Assembly: GCA_030538585.1 (NCBI GenBank)
Contig: JAUNTP010000005.1
Coordinates: 1 to 46,170 of the forward strand
Source: Mobilicoccus sp.
Lineage (GTDB): Bacteria > Actinomycetota > Actinomycetes > Actinomycetales > Dermatophilaceae
Direction: 5' to 3'
DNA: 46,170 nt
Positions 1 to 7,469 of the stretch are shown here, in pieces; within the stretch, counting starts at the first letter, position 1; each line of letters begins with the position of its first letter. A program made the position numbers and the translations under genes. Below the pieces are notes generated by a model, which was given only the letters and a program-made list of their open reading frames with translations, did not search any database and was not told where the DNA came from.

Positions 1-616
1 CATCCGAGCCCTCCGTGCCGTTGAGGTGACGCCACAACGCGTCCTTGATCTCATCAACGGACTTCTCGATCAGGGCACCCTCTTCGGCGGAGCCCTCGAA
101 CCGCAGCGAGAACCGCCCACCGCGGGTATACCTCATCGAGAGTGTCGACTCCTCCTGCGCCGGAGCCGGCTCGCTGGGCGTCTCCTCGCTGAAGGAGTAC
201 TCCTTCGTAGCCCGCCGCAACTGATCGACCGTCGCCAGCGGCGCCATGTCGGCCACTGATGCTTCGAACTCGGCGGGCACGTGCGCGACGATCACCGACA
301 CCTGCTCCAACGTGATCCGACCCTGCCCGAACAAGCTCATCGTGGCCGGCAACTCCTGAAAGCGCTCCGCCGCCGCCACCACCGCCGAGGCCCGCGCGGA
401 GGACAACCCCGCCCGCACCCGTAGCCACTGGTTGACCGAGGTGTACCCCCACCCCAGCCACGCATCACCTTGACCCATCATCTCGGCCACCGTGGCGACG
501 ACTTCGGCCATGGCTCGGTTGACCACCCCGGAGCTCACGAGCAGACGTTCTTCGGCCTCACCCAGTGACAGGACGTCGGCGGGTGAGGCTGGGTCTCGAA
601 CCTCTGCGGTGAGCAT
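1..616 (-). CDS. DUF222 domain protein (13E12/HNH family), N-terminal part, runs off the left edge
   Basis: The frame opens at ATG 614-616 and stays open to base 1, giving about 205 residues without a stop, so the gene continues to the left. The protein shows typical DUF222 features: an acidic N-terminal helix (LSLGEAEERLLVSSG), an early AWLGWGYTSVNQWLR segment, and then an Ala-rich helical region. Family members usually end in an HNH nuclease domain, which would lie outside the window. They are multicopy in many actinobacteria and their role is poorly defined. A TATGAT -10 box 6 nt before the ATG supports this start and a leaderless mRNA. The 3' half of another family member closes the window on the right. 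Confidence 0.85.
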   Translation of the reverse strand, partial: MLTAEVRDPASPADVLSLGEAEERLLVSSGVVNRAMAEVVATVAEMMGQGDAWLGWGYTSVNQWLRVRAGLSSARASAVVAAAERFQELPATMSLFGQGRITLEQVSVIVAHVPAEFEASVADMAPLATVDQLRRATKEYSFSEETPSEPAPAQEESTLSMRYTRGGRFSLRFEGSAEEGALIEKSVDEIKDALWRHLNGTEGSD

Positions 617-622
617 GTCTAC

Positions 623-649
623 ATCATACAGGCGTTCGTTTGAGAACGC
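623..649 (-). promoter_or_regulatory. Promoter -10 box and palindromic operator candidate of the DUF222 gene
   Basis: On the minus strand TATGAT (623-628) sits 6 nt before the ATG at 616, so transcription would begin at or next to the start codon. A perfect inverted repeat, GCGTTC-N6-GAACGC (632-649), fills the spacer just upstream of the -10 box, where a repressor could bind. No good -35 hexamer is visible. The operator role is inference. Confidence 0.5.
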
Positions 650-711
650 TATGGAATGCAGTGAGGAATCTTGGCCAGTTAACCCCGTGGGGGGCTTATG
701 CGCTGTCCTGA

Positions 712-1020
712 GGTGGTCTCGAGACGTCGCTGCGCTCCTCCTCGACCAACGGAGATGAGGCGCCCGCGTTGGTCGAGCGCAGCGCCTCGCGACCATCACC
801 CATTCGACACCACGTCAGGTCGGGGTGGTCTCGAGACGTCGCTGCGCTCCTCCTCGACCAACGGAGATGGGGCGCCCGCGTTGGTCGAGCGCAGCGCCTC
901 GCGACCATCACCCATTCGACACCACGTCAGGTCGGGGTGGTCTCGGGACGTCGCTTCGCTCCTCCTCGACCAACGGAGATTGGGGCCCCCGCGTTGGTCG
1001 AGGAGCGAAGCGTCTCGAAA
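712..1020. repeat. Tandem array of a 112-bp REP-like palindromic element, about 2.7 copies
   Basis: Units begin at 712, 824 and 936 (period 112 bp). Each unit is an imperfect palindrome: a left arm starting GGTCTCGAGACGTCGC and ending CTCGACCAACGG, a short GC-rich centre, and a right arm starting CGTTGGTCGAG. The third unit differs (CGCTTCGCTCC instead of CGCTGCGCTCC) and ends near 1020. The array fills most of the gap between the DUF222 gene and cobG. No gene is supported in 617-1113. Related copies lie at 3797-3876, 27213-27402 and 45671-45793. Confidence 0.85.
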
Positions 1021-1100
1021 TCGACCGACGGTGAGGATGGGGCCGCCCCCACCGGATGTGACGTCGGCCGGGCTGGGCGCGGCCACACCTGGGCGGCCGA

Positions 1101-1106
1101 TAGGCT
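1101..1106 (+). promoter_or_regulatory. TAGGCT -10 box for a leaderless cobG operon
   Basis: TAGGCT lies exactly 7 nt before the cobG ATG at 1114. No Shine-Dalgarno sequence is apparent, so an mRNA starting at the ATG is likely. The same hexamer and spacing recur before other genes in this window. Confidence 0.45.
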
Positions 1107-1113
1107 CGCAGGC

Positions 1114-2367
1114 ATGGCCACGCACTCCCCCGCCCGTGACGACCGCTGCCCCGGTGCGCTGCGTCTGCACGAGGCCGCAGACGGGCTGCTCGCCCGGGTG
1201 CGTCTTCCCGGTGGACTGCTCACGGCCGCGCAGGTCGTGGCGCTCGCCGACGCCGCCGACGCCCTCGGTGACGGACGCCTGTCGCTCACGGCCCGCGGCA
1301 ACATCGAGATCCGCGGCCTGGCCACCGATGCCGCTCCACGCCTGCAGCACGTCCTCACCGACGCCGGGCTGTTGCCGTCGATCGAGCACGAGCGGGTCCG
1401 CAACATCGTCGCCACCCCCGCCGCCGGACTCGACGGGCACGGGCACAGCGGCGACCTCACGTCGACCGTGCGCGCCCTCGACCGGCTGCTCGTCAGCCAG
1501 ACCCGCACGGCCGACCTCTCCGGCCGGTTCCTCTTCGGCCTCGACGACGGCCGCGGCGATGTCCTCGCCCTCGACCCCGACGTCGCTGCCCGCTGGGTCT
1601 CCCCCCACCACGCCGAACTCGTGCTCGGTGGCACTCCCGCGCTGCTCGTCGCCACCAGCGAAGTCCCGAAGGCTCTCGTCGGTGCGGCCATCGCGTTCCT
1701 CGACGCCCGCGACGCCGCCGGGGAACACACCTGGCGCCTCGCCGACACCACAGCCCGCGCCCGCATCACCGCCACCATCGTCGACCGGCTTTTCTCGGCG
1801 TTCCCCGAGGCCCAACCCGTCACGGAGTCCACCTCGACCGGCGACACCATCACCGACCCACCGCCGCCCGGGCGACTCGGCGACCACGCCGCCCACGTCC
1901 TGCTCCCCCTGGGCGAGGCCCCCTCGCCCACCTGGCGCGCCCTCGCCGCCGCCGCCGACGACGGCATGGTCCGCACGACCCCGTGGCGCAGCGTCATCCT
2001 CGCCGGCCTGACCGACCCCGAGGGCGTCATCGAACGCGCCCAGGCCCTCGGCCTCATCACCGACCCCGCCGACCCCGCGGCCCTTGTCAGCGCCTGCACC
2101 GGGCTGCCCGGCTGCGCGTCCTCGGCCGCCGACGTGCGGGGCGACGTCCGCGCCGCCCTCGCCCAGGTCAGCGCACCCGGTGACCTGCCCGTGCACGCGA
2201 GCGGCTGCGATCGCCGCTGCGGTCACCCCCGACGCCCCCACCGTGAAGCCGTCGCCCTCGGCGAGGTCTACGCCACGGCAGAGGTCTCCGGCGCCCCCGC
2301 CGCAGGCTCCCCCACCGGCCCCGGCCGCGACCGGCTCGCCCACCTCATCGGAAGGACCAGCACGTGA
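1114..2367 (+). CDS. cobG: Precorrin-3B synthase (CobG)
   Basis: CobG is the oxygen-dependent monooxygenase of the aerobic cobalamin route. It hydroxylates C20 of precorrin-3A and forms the ring-A lactone. It belongs to the nitrite/sulfite reductase family and carries siroheme-type Fe-S cysteines. Here the cluster ligands appear as CTGLPGC and GCDRRCG in the C-terminal third. An early segment, LTARGNIEIRGL, matches the family's ferredoxin-like repeat. The predicted length is 417 residues. The frame is open upstream into the repeat array, but the family start and the TAGGCT box place the start at ATG 1114. It overlaps cobH by 4 bp (GTGA). Its presence implies an O2-using corrin pathway. Confidence 0.88.
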   Translation: MATHSPARDDRCPGALRLHEAADGLLARVRLPGGLLTAAQVVALADAADALGDGRLSLTARGNIEIRGLATDAAPRLQHVLTDAGLLPSIEHERVRNIVATPAAGLDGHGHSGDLTSTVRALDRLLVSQTRTADLSGRFLFGLDDGRGDVLALDPDVAARWVSPHHAELVLGGTPALLVATSEVPKALVGAAIAFLDARDAAGEHTWRLADTTARARITATIVDRLFSAFPEAQPVTESTSTGDTITDPPPPGRLGDHAAHVLLPLGEAPSPTWRALAAAADDGMVRTTPWRSVILAGLTDPEGVIERAQALGLITDPADPAALVSACTGLPGCASSAADVRGDVRAALAQVSAPGDLPVHASGCDRRCGHPRRPHREAVALGEVYATAEVSGAPAAGSPTGPGRDRLAHLIGRTST

Positions 2368-2993
2368 GCTACGACTACATCACCGACGGCGCCGAGATCT
2401 ACCGGCGCTCGTTCGCGATGATCCGTGAGGAGTCCGACCTCGCCCGCTTCGCCCCCGAAGAGGAGCGCGTCGCCGTCCGGATGATCCACGCCAGCGGCAG
2501 CGTCGACCTCGCCGCCGAGATCGAGTTCTCCCCCAACGCTGCGACCGCCGCCATCGACGCGCTCGCCGGCGGGGCGCCGATCCTCGTCGACGTCAACATG
2601 GTGCGCACCGGCGTCACCCGCTCACGGCTGCCCGCCGACAACGAGGTCGTGTGCGAGCTCGCCCACCCGACGGTCGCCGACCTCGCCGCCAACCTCGGCA
2701 CGACCCGCTCCGCCGCCGCCGTCGAGCTCTGGGGTGAGCGCATCGACGGCGCCGTCATCGCCATCGGCAACGCCCCCACCGCCCTGTTCCACCTGCTCGA
2801 CCTCCTCGCCGACAAGCCCTGGCGCCCCGCCGCGATCCTCGGCATGCCGGTGGGGTTCATCGGCGCCGCCGAATCCAAGGACGCCCTCGCCGACAACGAC
2901 CTGGGCCTCGAGTACATCGTCGTTCGCGGACGCCGCGGCGGCTCGGCCATCACGTGCGGCGCCCTCAACGCGCTCGCCTCCGAAAAGGAATGA
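2364..2993 (+). CDS. cobH: Precorrin-8X methylmutase (CobH/CbiC)
   Basis: CobH moves a methyl group from C11 to C12 of precorrin-8X to give hydrogenobyrinic acid. The 209-residue product has the expected length, and the catalytic histidine is visible as His42 in the MIHASGS motif. Conserved downstream stretches include DVNMVRTG, IAIGNAPTALF and ILGMPVGFIGAAESK. The GTG start at 2364 overlaps the cobG stop, indicating translational coupling. The stop at 2991-2993 lies just before the cobIJ start. The enzyme is shared by the aerobic (CobH) and anaerobic (CbiC) routes, so it does not by itself tell which route runs here. Confidence 0.95.
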   Translation: MSYDYITDGAEIYRRSFAMIREESDLARFAPEEERVAVRMIHASGSVDLAAEIEFSPNAATAAIDALAGGAPILVDVNMVRTGVTRSRLPADNEVVCELAHPTVADLAANLGTTRSAAAVELWGERIDGAVIAIGNAPTALFHLLDLLADKPWRPAAILGMPVGFIGAAESKDALADNDLGLEYIVVRGRRGGSAITCGALNALASEKE

Positions 2994-2995
2994 GC

Positions 2996-4699
2996 ATGAA
3001 CGACTCCCCTGCTCGCCACGGACGCCTGCTGGGAGTCGGCGTCGGCCCCGGCGACCCCCGCCTGCTGACCGTCGCCGCGGTCGACGCCATCCGCGACGCC
3101 GACGTCGTCGCCTACCACCAGGGCCCCCGCGGCGGCTCCAACGCCCGCGCCATCGCCCACACGTGGTTCACCGAGGGGCAGACCGAAGAGGTGCTGCAGT
3201 ACCCCGTGACCACCGGCACCACCGATCACCCCGGCGGGTACCGCGGCGCCATCGACGAGTTCTACGACGAGGCCGCCGCCCGCCTCGCCGCCCACCTGGA
3301 GGGCGGACGCACCGTCGCGCTGCTCGCCGAAGGCGACCCGTTCATGCACAGCTCGTATCAACACATGCACGAACGTCTCGCGCACCGGTTCGAGACCACC
3401 GTCATCCCCGGCATCAGCTCCGTCACCGCGTGCAGCGCCGCCCTCAACCGGCCGCTCGTCGAAGGGGAAGAGGTGCTCACCGTGCTGCCCGGCACCCTCG
3501 ACGAGGACACCCTCACCGAGCACCTCACCCGCACCGACGCCGCCGTCATCATGAAGCTCGGCCGCACCTTCCCGACCGTCCGCCGGGCTCTCGAACGCGC
3601 CGGACGCCTCGACGAGGCCTGGTACACCGAACGCGTCGCCCAAGGTGATCGTGAAGTCGTCATGCCTTTGCACCAGGTCGAGGCTGACAAGGTGCCGTAC
3701 TTCTCGCTTGCCGTGATTCCCAGTGTTGTCGGGGCTGCTGAGTGGATGGCGAGTGCCGCCGACCCCGGTCATGCGGTGCCTGCGCGAACGGAAGATGGTC
3801 TCGAGACGCTCGCTTCGCTCGCTCCTTCTCGGATCGAGGAAGGAGCGAAGCGACTGTCGCGAGATCGACCAACGGGAGGGGGTCGCTCGCCCGCTGCGGG
3901 GGAGGACGCAGGATATGTCGAGGTGGTCGGGCTCGGGCCTGCCGGGGAGGAGTGGCGCACCCCTGAGGTGAGCGCAGCGCTGGAGCGGGCCACCGACATC
4001 GTCGGGTACACCACCTACGTGCGGCGCGTCCCCGCCCGGGAGGGCCTGGTCAAGCACGACAGCGACAACAAGGTCGAGTCCGAGCGGGCCGAGTTCGCGC
4101 TCGACCTCGCCCTGCGCGGCCGGCGCGTCGTCGTCGTCTCCTCCGGGGACGCCGGCGTGTTCGGGATGGCCACCGCCGTCCTCGAGGTCGCCGCCGAGGA
4201 GCGCTACGCCGGAGTCCCGGTGCGGGTGCTGCCCGGCATGACCGCCTCCCACGCCGTCGCCTCCGTCGTCGGCGCACCGCTGGGGCACGACTTCGCGACG
4301 ATCTCCCTCTCGGACCGGCTCAAGCCGTTCGACGTCGTCCGCGAACGCGTGCAGGCCGCCGCGCGCGCCGACCTCGTCATCGCCATGTACAACCCCGCGA
4401 GCCGCGAACGCCGCAGCCAGGTCGCCACGATCCGCGACGACCTCCTCGCCATCCACGCGCCCACGACCCCCGTCGTCGTGGCCCGCGCCGTCGGCGACCC
4501 CGACGCCCAGCGCGTCACCGTCACGACGCTCGCCGACCTCGACCCCGATGTCGTCGACATGCGCACGCTGCTCGTGATCGGGTCGAGCCAGACCCGTGTC
4601 GACCGGCGCCACGGCGGCCCGACGTCCGTCGGCGCCCAGGACGAAGGCGGCGAGCACGAGCTCGTCGTCTGGACCCCCCGCCGCTACCCCGAGAAGTGA
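2996..4699 (+). CDS. cobIJ: Fused precorrin-2 C20-methyltransferase and precorrin-3B C17-methyltransferase (CobIJ)
   Basis: This is a 567-residue fusion of two SAM-dependent tetrapyrrole methylases. Residues 1-245 are CobI (GVGVGPGDPRLLT, AEGDPFMHSSYQHMHERL, VIPGISSVTACSA) and about 307-567 are CobJ (VVGLGPAGEEWRTPEV, SSGDAGVFGMA, AMYNPASRERRSQ). CobI methylates C20 of precorrin-2 and CobJ contracts the ring. Such fusions are known in actinobacteria. ATG 2996 was chosen because AAGGAA lies 5 nt upstream; ATG 2990, overlapping the cobH stop, leaves no room for a ribosome-binding site. The linker, residues about 268-294, is encoded by a copy of the genome's intergenic palindromic repeat, read in frame. 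Confidence 0.93.
   Translation: MNDSPARHGRLLGVGVGPGDPRLLTVAAVDAIRDADVVAYHQGPRGGSNARAIAHTWFTEGQTEEVLQYPVTTGTTDHPGGYRGAIDEFYDEAAARLAAHLEGGRTVALLAEGDPFMHSSYQHMHERLAHRFETTVIPGISSVTACSAALNRPLVEGEEVLTVLPGTLDEDTLTEHLTRTDAAVIMKLGRTFPTVRRALERAGRLDEAWYTERVAQGDREVVMPLHQVEADKVPYFSLAVIPSVVGAAEWMASAADPGHAVPARTEDGLETLASLAPSRIEEGAKRLSRDRPTGGGRSPAAGEDAGYVEVVGLGPAGEEWRTPEVSAALERATDIVGYTTYVRRVPAREGLVKHDSDNKVESERAEFALDLALRGRRVVVVSSGDAGVFGMATAVLEVAAEERYAGVPVRVLPGMTASHAVASVVGAPLGHDFATISLSDRLKPFDVVRERVQAAARADLVIAMYNPASRERRSQVATIRDDLLAIHAPTTPVVVARAVGDPDAQRVTVTTLADLDPDVVDMRTLLVIGSSQTRVDRRHGGPTSVGAQDEGGEHELVVWTPRRYPEK
3797..3876 (+). repeat. REP-like palindromic element inside the cobIJ coding sequence
   Basis: GGTCTCGAGACGCTCGC at 3797 opens a diverged copy of the element seen between genes at 712-1020, 27213-27402 and 45671-45793; it closes with the arm ending GATCGACCAACGGG. 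It is translated in frame as the CobI-CobJ linker. Confidence 0.8.
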
Positions 4700-4704
4700 G
4701 AGCC

Positions 4705-5115
4705 ATGCTGCGACACATCCCCCCGGCGCTGTCCCCCGACCTCGTCAAGGCCCTCATGGAGATGGGTGAGGGCGACGAGATCGTCCTCGCCGAGGCGAGC
4801 CTGCCCGCGCACAGCATCCACCACCAGGTCATCCGCGCCGACGGTGTCCCGCTCACCACACTCCTGGAGGCGGTGCTGCACCTGCTGCCCCTCGACGACA
4901 GCGCCGAGGACCAGGTCGTCCTCATCGAGCCCGAAGACGGCGAACGGCCGGCGATCTGGGCGGAGTACGAGGCGATCTGGGGTGAGGGCGTCACCGCCGA
5001 GATCCTGCCTCGTCCCGCGTTCTACGAGAACCTCGTCGGAGCCGCCGCCGTCGTCGTCACCGGCGAACGCACCCGCGGCTCCAGCGTCGCACTCCGCAAA
5101 GGCGTCCTCGACTGA
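4705..5115 (+). CDS. RbsD/FucU-fold protein lacking the mutarotase catalytic residues
   Basis: The 136-residue product aligns along its whole length with L-fucose mutarotase FucU (start MLRHIPPALSPDLVKALMEMG; middle PAHSIHHQVIRADG; end AFYE and VVVTGER). As remembered from E. coli FucU and RbsD, the catalytic His22 lies in GHGD; here the motif is GEGD, with Glu22. The C-terminal Tyr and Asn of the AKYGN motif are Gly125 and Ser127, and the substrate Asp near 30 is Glu. Sugar mutarotase activity is therefore doubtful. ATG 4705 fits the family start; a GTG at 4696 overlapping the cobJ stop is possible. Its position at the end of the cobG-cobH-cobIJ operon suggests a corrin-linked role, which is inference. 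Confidence 0.8.
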   Translation: MLRHIPPALSPDLVKALMEMGEGDEIVLAEASLPAHSIHHQVIRADGVPLTTLLEAVLHLLPLDDSAEDQVVLIEPEDGERPAIWAEYEAIWGEGVTAEILPRPAFYENLVGAAAVVVTGERTRGSSVALRKGVLD

Positions 5116-5267
5116 CTCCGCCGAGCGACGCACAGAACGACCGGCCCCCTCACACTCGCTCGGATCGCGCCGATGAGAGGGCATCTCGAACCGCGTCTCG
5201 ATCCGCTGACACCGGGCCCGACACCGTGCACACTGGACCGAGCGGGCGGTAGGTTCAGGAGGCGAGG

Positions 5268-5750
5268 ATGCCGACGTTCACGGACTTCGATGCGGTCAGG
5301 CTGGACGGCCATCGCCAGTTCCTGTCCGACTACGCGGGGCAGGTCGTCCTCGTCGTCAACACCGCGAGCAAGTGCGGCTTCACCCCCCAGTACCTCGCCC
5401 TCGAAGACCTGTGGCAGCGACGCCAACACCAGGGTTTCGTCGTCCTCGGTTTTCCGTGCAACCAGTTCGCCCGCCAGGAGCCCGGCTCGAACGCCGCCAT
5501 CGCCGCGTTCTGCCGCACGGAGTACGACGTGACCTTTCCGGTGTTCTCCAAGATCGAGGTCAACGGGCGCCGCGCCCACCCCTTGTGGCGGTGGCTGCGC
5601 AGCAGCAAGCGCGGCCTGTTCGGCAACCGCGTCAAGTGGAACTTCACCAAGTTCCTCATCGGCCGCGACGGCCAGGTCATCGCGCGATACGCGCCGCACG
5701 TCAAGCCCTCGGACATCGAGAGCGACATCGTCGCTGCGCTGGGTCCCTGA
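5268..5750 (+). CDS. Glutathione peroxidase family thiol peroxidase
   Basis: The 160-residue protein belongs to the glutathione peroxidase (BsaA/GPx) family, which reduces peroxides with a reactive cysteine; in bacteria thioredoxin is the usual reductant. The peroxidatic Cys36 is in NTASKCGFTP. GFPCNQF carries a second Cys (64) and the catalytic Gln, and KWNFTKFLI carries the catalytic Trp and Asn. It has no selenocysteine. AGGAGG at 5257-5262 is 5 nt before the ATG. The gap from 5116 to 5267 holds no other gene. The stop is followed 3 nt later by the convergent lipoprotein gene. It is probably unrelated to corrin synthesis apart from position. Confidence 0.9.
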   Translation: MPTFTDFDAVRLDGHRQFLSDYAGQVVLVVNTASKCGFTPQYLALEDLWQRRQHQGFVVLGFPCNQFARQEPGSNAAIAAFCRTEYDVTFPVFSKIEVNGRRAHPLWRWLRSSKRGLFGNRVKWNFTKFLIGRDGQVIARYAPHVKPSDIESDIVAALGP

Positions 5751-5753
5751 CCC

Positions 5754-6242
5754 TCAGCCGAGGGCGTCGAGCACCTCTCGCGCACCGGCCTCGTCCTGGA
5801 GGGCGTCCTTGACGTCGCGCCCGGTCGCGGCGTCCGCATCGGCCACGTCGACGCGGTGCGCCGGCTCGCTGCCGGGGCCGGACCACTCGATGTACTCCGC
5901 GTTCCCGATGAGCCCCAGCAGCAGCGCGCTGCGGCGGGTCATCGCCTCGTCGCGGTCGACATCCTCCGGCCATTCCGACAGCGCGAGGCCGAGGCCGTAC
6001 GGTTCGGCATCGGAGTGGATCTCCATCGTGAAGTCCCCCACGGGCAGACCGACCGCTCCCAGCGCGGCGAGGACGGCCGAGTTGTCCCCGATGTAGGGCG
6101 TGCGAGCATCCACCAGGCTCGCCGGGTCCAGGTCGGCCACCGACTCCGTCAGCGTAGGGGTGGCTGCCGGAGTCTCGGTCGCGGTGGTACACCCCGCCAG
6201 CACGAGTCCGAGCATCCCCAGGACCGCCCACCAACGCCTCAT
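5754..6242 (-). CDS. Secreted lipoprotein, possibly DUF4825-like
   Basis: The 162-residue product starts with a lipoprotein signal: MRRWW, a hydrophobic run, then the lipobox LAGC with Cys at about 18, followed by a Thr/Ala-rich linker. The mature part contains TPYIGDNSAVLAALGAVGLP, which resembles DUF4825-type domains of small lipoproteins, but that match is from memory and uncertain. No catalytic motif is visible. It should be anchored to the outer face of the membrane. A TAGGCT -10 box about 48 nt upstream and a GGGAG-like site before the ATG suggest its own promoter. The gene lies convergent to the peroxidase and just downstream of cobM. Confidence 0.75.
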   Translation of the reverse strand: MRRWWAVLGMLGLVLAGCTTATETPAATPTLTESVADLDPASLVDARTPYIGDNSAVLAALGAVGLPVGDFTMEIHSDAEPYGLGLALSEWPEDVDRDEAMTRRSALLLGLIGNAEYIEWSGPGSEPAHRVDVADADAATGRDVKDALQDEAGAREVLDALG

Positions 6243-6289
6243 GTCGTCTCCCGTTCTCGGCCGCCACGTGCTCGGGCGGAACGTCGATC

Positions 6290-6295
6290 AGCCTA
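6290..6295 (-). promoter_or_regulatory. TAGGCT -10 box of the lipoprotein gene
   Basis: TAGGCT on the minus strand lies between the cobM stop and the lipoprotein ATG, with a predicted leader of about 40 nt carrying GGGAG before the start. No convincing -35 box is seen. Confidence 0.4.
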
Positions 6296-6306
6296 GAGGT
6301 GCGGCC

Positions 6307-7095
6307 TCAGCTGCGGAAGGCGTCCACCGGCGGCGGTAGGGGCGTCTCGCGGCGGGCTGCGGCGCAGGCGGTCGAGTACAGGTGGGAGTCGGCGAAATCA
6401 CCGGCCTCCAGGACTCGACCGACGAGCAGCAACGCGGTGCGCCGGATGCCGTGCCCGCGCACCGTCGTGGCGAGGTCGGCGAGGCGACACCGGGCGACGA
6501 TCTCGTCCTCCCGGCTCGCCATCGCGACGACGGCGGCCGGAGTGTCCGGACCGTAGTGCGGCAGGAGGGTCTCGACGACGTCCTCGACGAGGCCGGTGGC
6601 GAGGTGCAGGACGAGCAGGGCTCCGGTACGGGCGAACTCGGCGAGCTCCTCGCCCGGCGGCATCGCGGTGGCGTTGCGGCTGGCGCGGGTGAGGATGACG
6701 CTCTGCCCCACCGTCGGCACCGTGAGCTCCTGGCCCAGCGCCGCGGCCGCCGCGGCGAACGCGGGCACCCCCGGGGTGAGGCTGTAGGGCACTCCCGCGG
6801 CCTCGAGGCGGCGGATCTGTTCGGACACCGCCGAGTACACCGACAGGTCCCCCGACTGCAGGCGGGCCACGTCCTCACCACGCGCGTGCGCCGCCACGAG
6901 CTCTGCGGTGATGGCGTCGAGGTCGAGGTCCGCGGTGTCGACGAGCCGCGCACCAGCGGGGGCGTGGTCGAGGATCTCCTGCGGCACGAGAGCGCCGGCG
7001 TACAGGCAGACCGGGCTGGACTCGATGAGCCGCAGCCCCCGCAGGGTGATGAGGTCGGCGGCCCCAGGTCCGGCACCGATGAAGTGGACGGTCAT
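6307..7095 (-). CDS. cobM: Precorrin-4 C11-methyltransferase (CobM)
   Basis: CobM uses SAM to methylate C11 of precorrin-4. The 262-residue protein has the family features: [16 protein letters not shown] at the N terminus, the CLYAGALVP segment, [12 protein letters not shown] for SAM binding, and [19 protein letters not shown] 7095 overlaps the cobE stop by 4 bp (ATGA), so the two are translationally coupled; the longer open frame upstream runs through cobE and is not coding. It is the last gene of the cobI2-cobL-cobE-cobM operon on the minus strand. The equivalent enzyme of the anaerobic route is CbiF. Confidence 0.95.
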   Translation of the reverse strand: MTVHFIGAGPGAADLITLRGLRLIESSPVCLYAGALVPQEILDHAPAGARLVDTADLDLDAITAELVAAHARGEDVARLQSGDLSVYSAVSEQIRRLEAAGVPYSLTPGVPAFAAAAAALGQELTVPTVGQSVILTRASRNATAMPPGEELAEFARTGALLVLHLATGLVEDVVETLLPHYGPDTPAAVVAMASREDEIVARCRLADLATTVRGHGIRRTALLLVGRVLEAGDFADSHLYSTACAAARRETPLPPPVDAFRS

Positions 7096-7469
7096 GCTGC
7101 TCCTGTCATCAGCTCGCCGACGGCGACGCTGGTCATGGGGGTGGTCTGCTTGGGCAGCCGCAGGATCGCGTCCGCGGCGAGGACGGCAGCCTCGGCGACG
7201 CTCGGCGTGCCGGAGGCGGCGGCGACCCGCGGGCTGGGAGTGGGAACGTCCTGCGTCGCGAGGCGCTCGCGCGGATACCCCACGACGTCGACCCCCCAGG
7301 CCTCGGCCAGGGAGCGGACCGCGGGGTGATGCTCGCGACCGGCGACGGTGACGAGAAGGTCCACGTCCTCGCGGCTCCACCCGGCGTCGGTGAGCACCGA
7401 CTCGGCATGCTCACGCAACACGGCAGCCTCGGTGGCCTCCCGGCAGCCCACCCCGACGACGAGCCTCAT
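7092..7469 (-). CDS. cobE: CobE / CbiG C-terminal domain protein
   Basis: The 125-residue product matches CobE, the free-standing counterpart of the C-terminal domain of Cbi[16 protein letters not shown] at the start, [20 protein letters not shown] in the middle, [18 protein letters not shown], and the AEAAVLAAD end. CobE has no firmly assigned reaction; CbiG opens the ring-A lactone in the anaerobic route, but the lactone-handling N-terminal part of CbiG is absent here. ATG 7469 shares one base with the cobL stop (TGATG); a GTG at 7472 is an alternative. It overlaps cobM by 4 bp. It probably assists the methylation steps around precorrin-4/5. Confidence 0.85.
   Translation of the reverse strand: MRLVVGVGCREATEAAVLREHAESVLTDAGWSREDVDLLVTVAGREHHPAVRSLAEAWGVDVVGYPRERLATQDVPTPSPRVAAASGTPSVAEAAVLAADAILRLPKQTTPMTSVAVGELMTGAA

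Noticed and set aside
632-649. LexA/SOS box upstream of the DUF222 gene
   Set aside because: The actinobacterial box is GAAC-N4-GTTC. Here the half sites are in the opposite order, GTTC-N6-GAAC, so it does not fit.
712-1020. CRISPR array
   Set aside because: Units are 112 bp of nearly identical sequence with no unique spacers, and no cas genes are present.
796-2343. Long open frame on the strand opposite cobG
   Set aside because: Gly/Ala/Arg-rich composition with no family match; cobG on the plus strand has clear motifs. It is an antisense shadow caused by high GC.
2399-4657. 752-residue open frame opposite cobH and cobIJ
   Set aside because: Low-complexity GC shadow of two well-supported genes.
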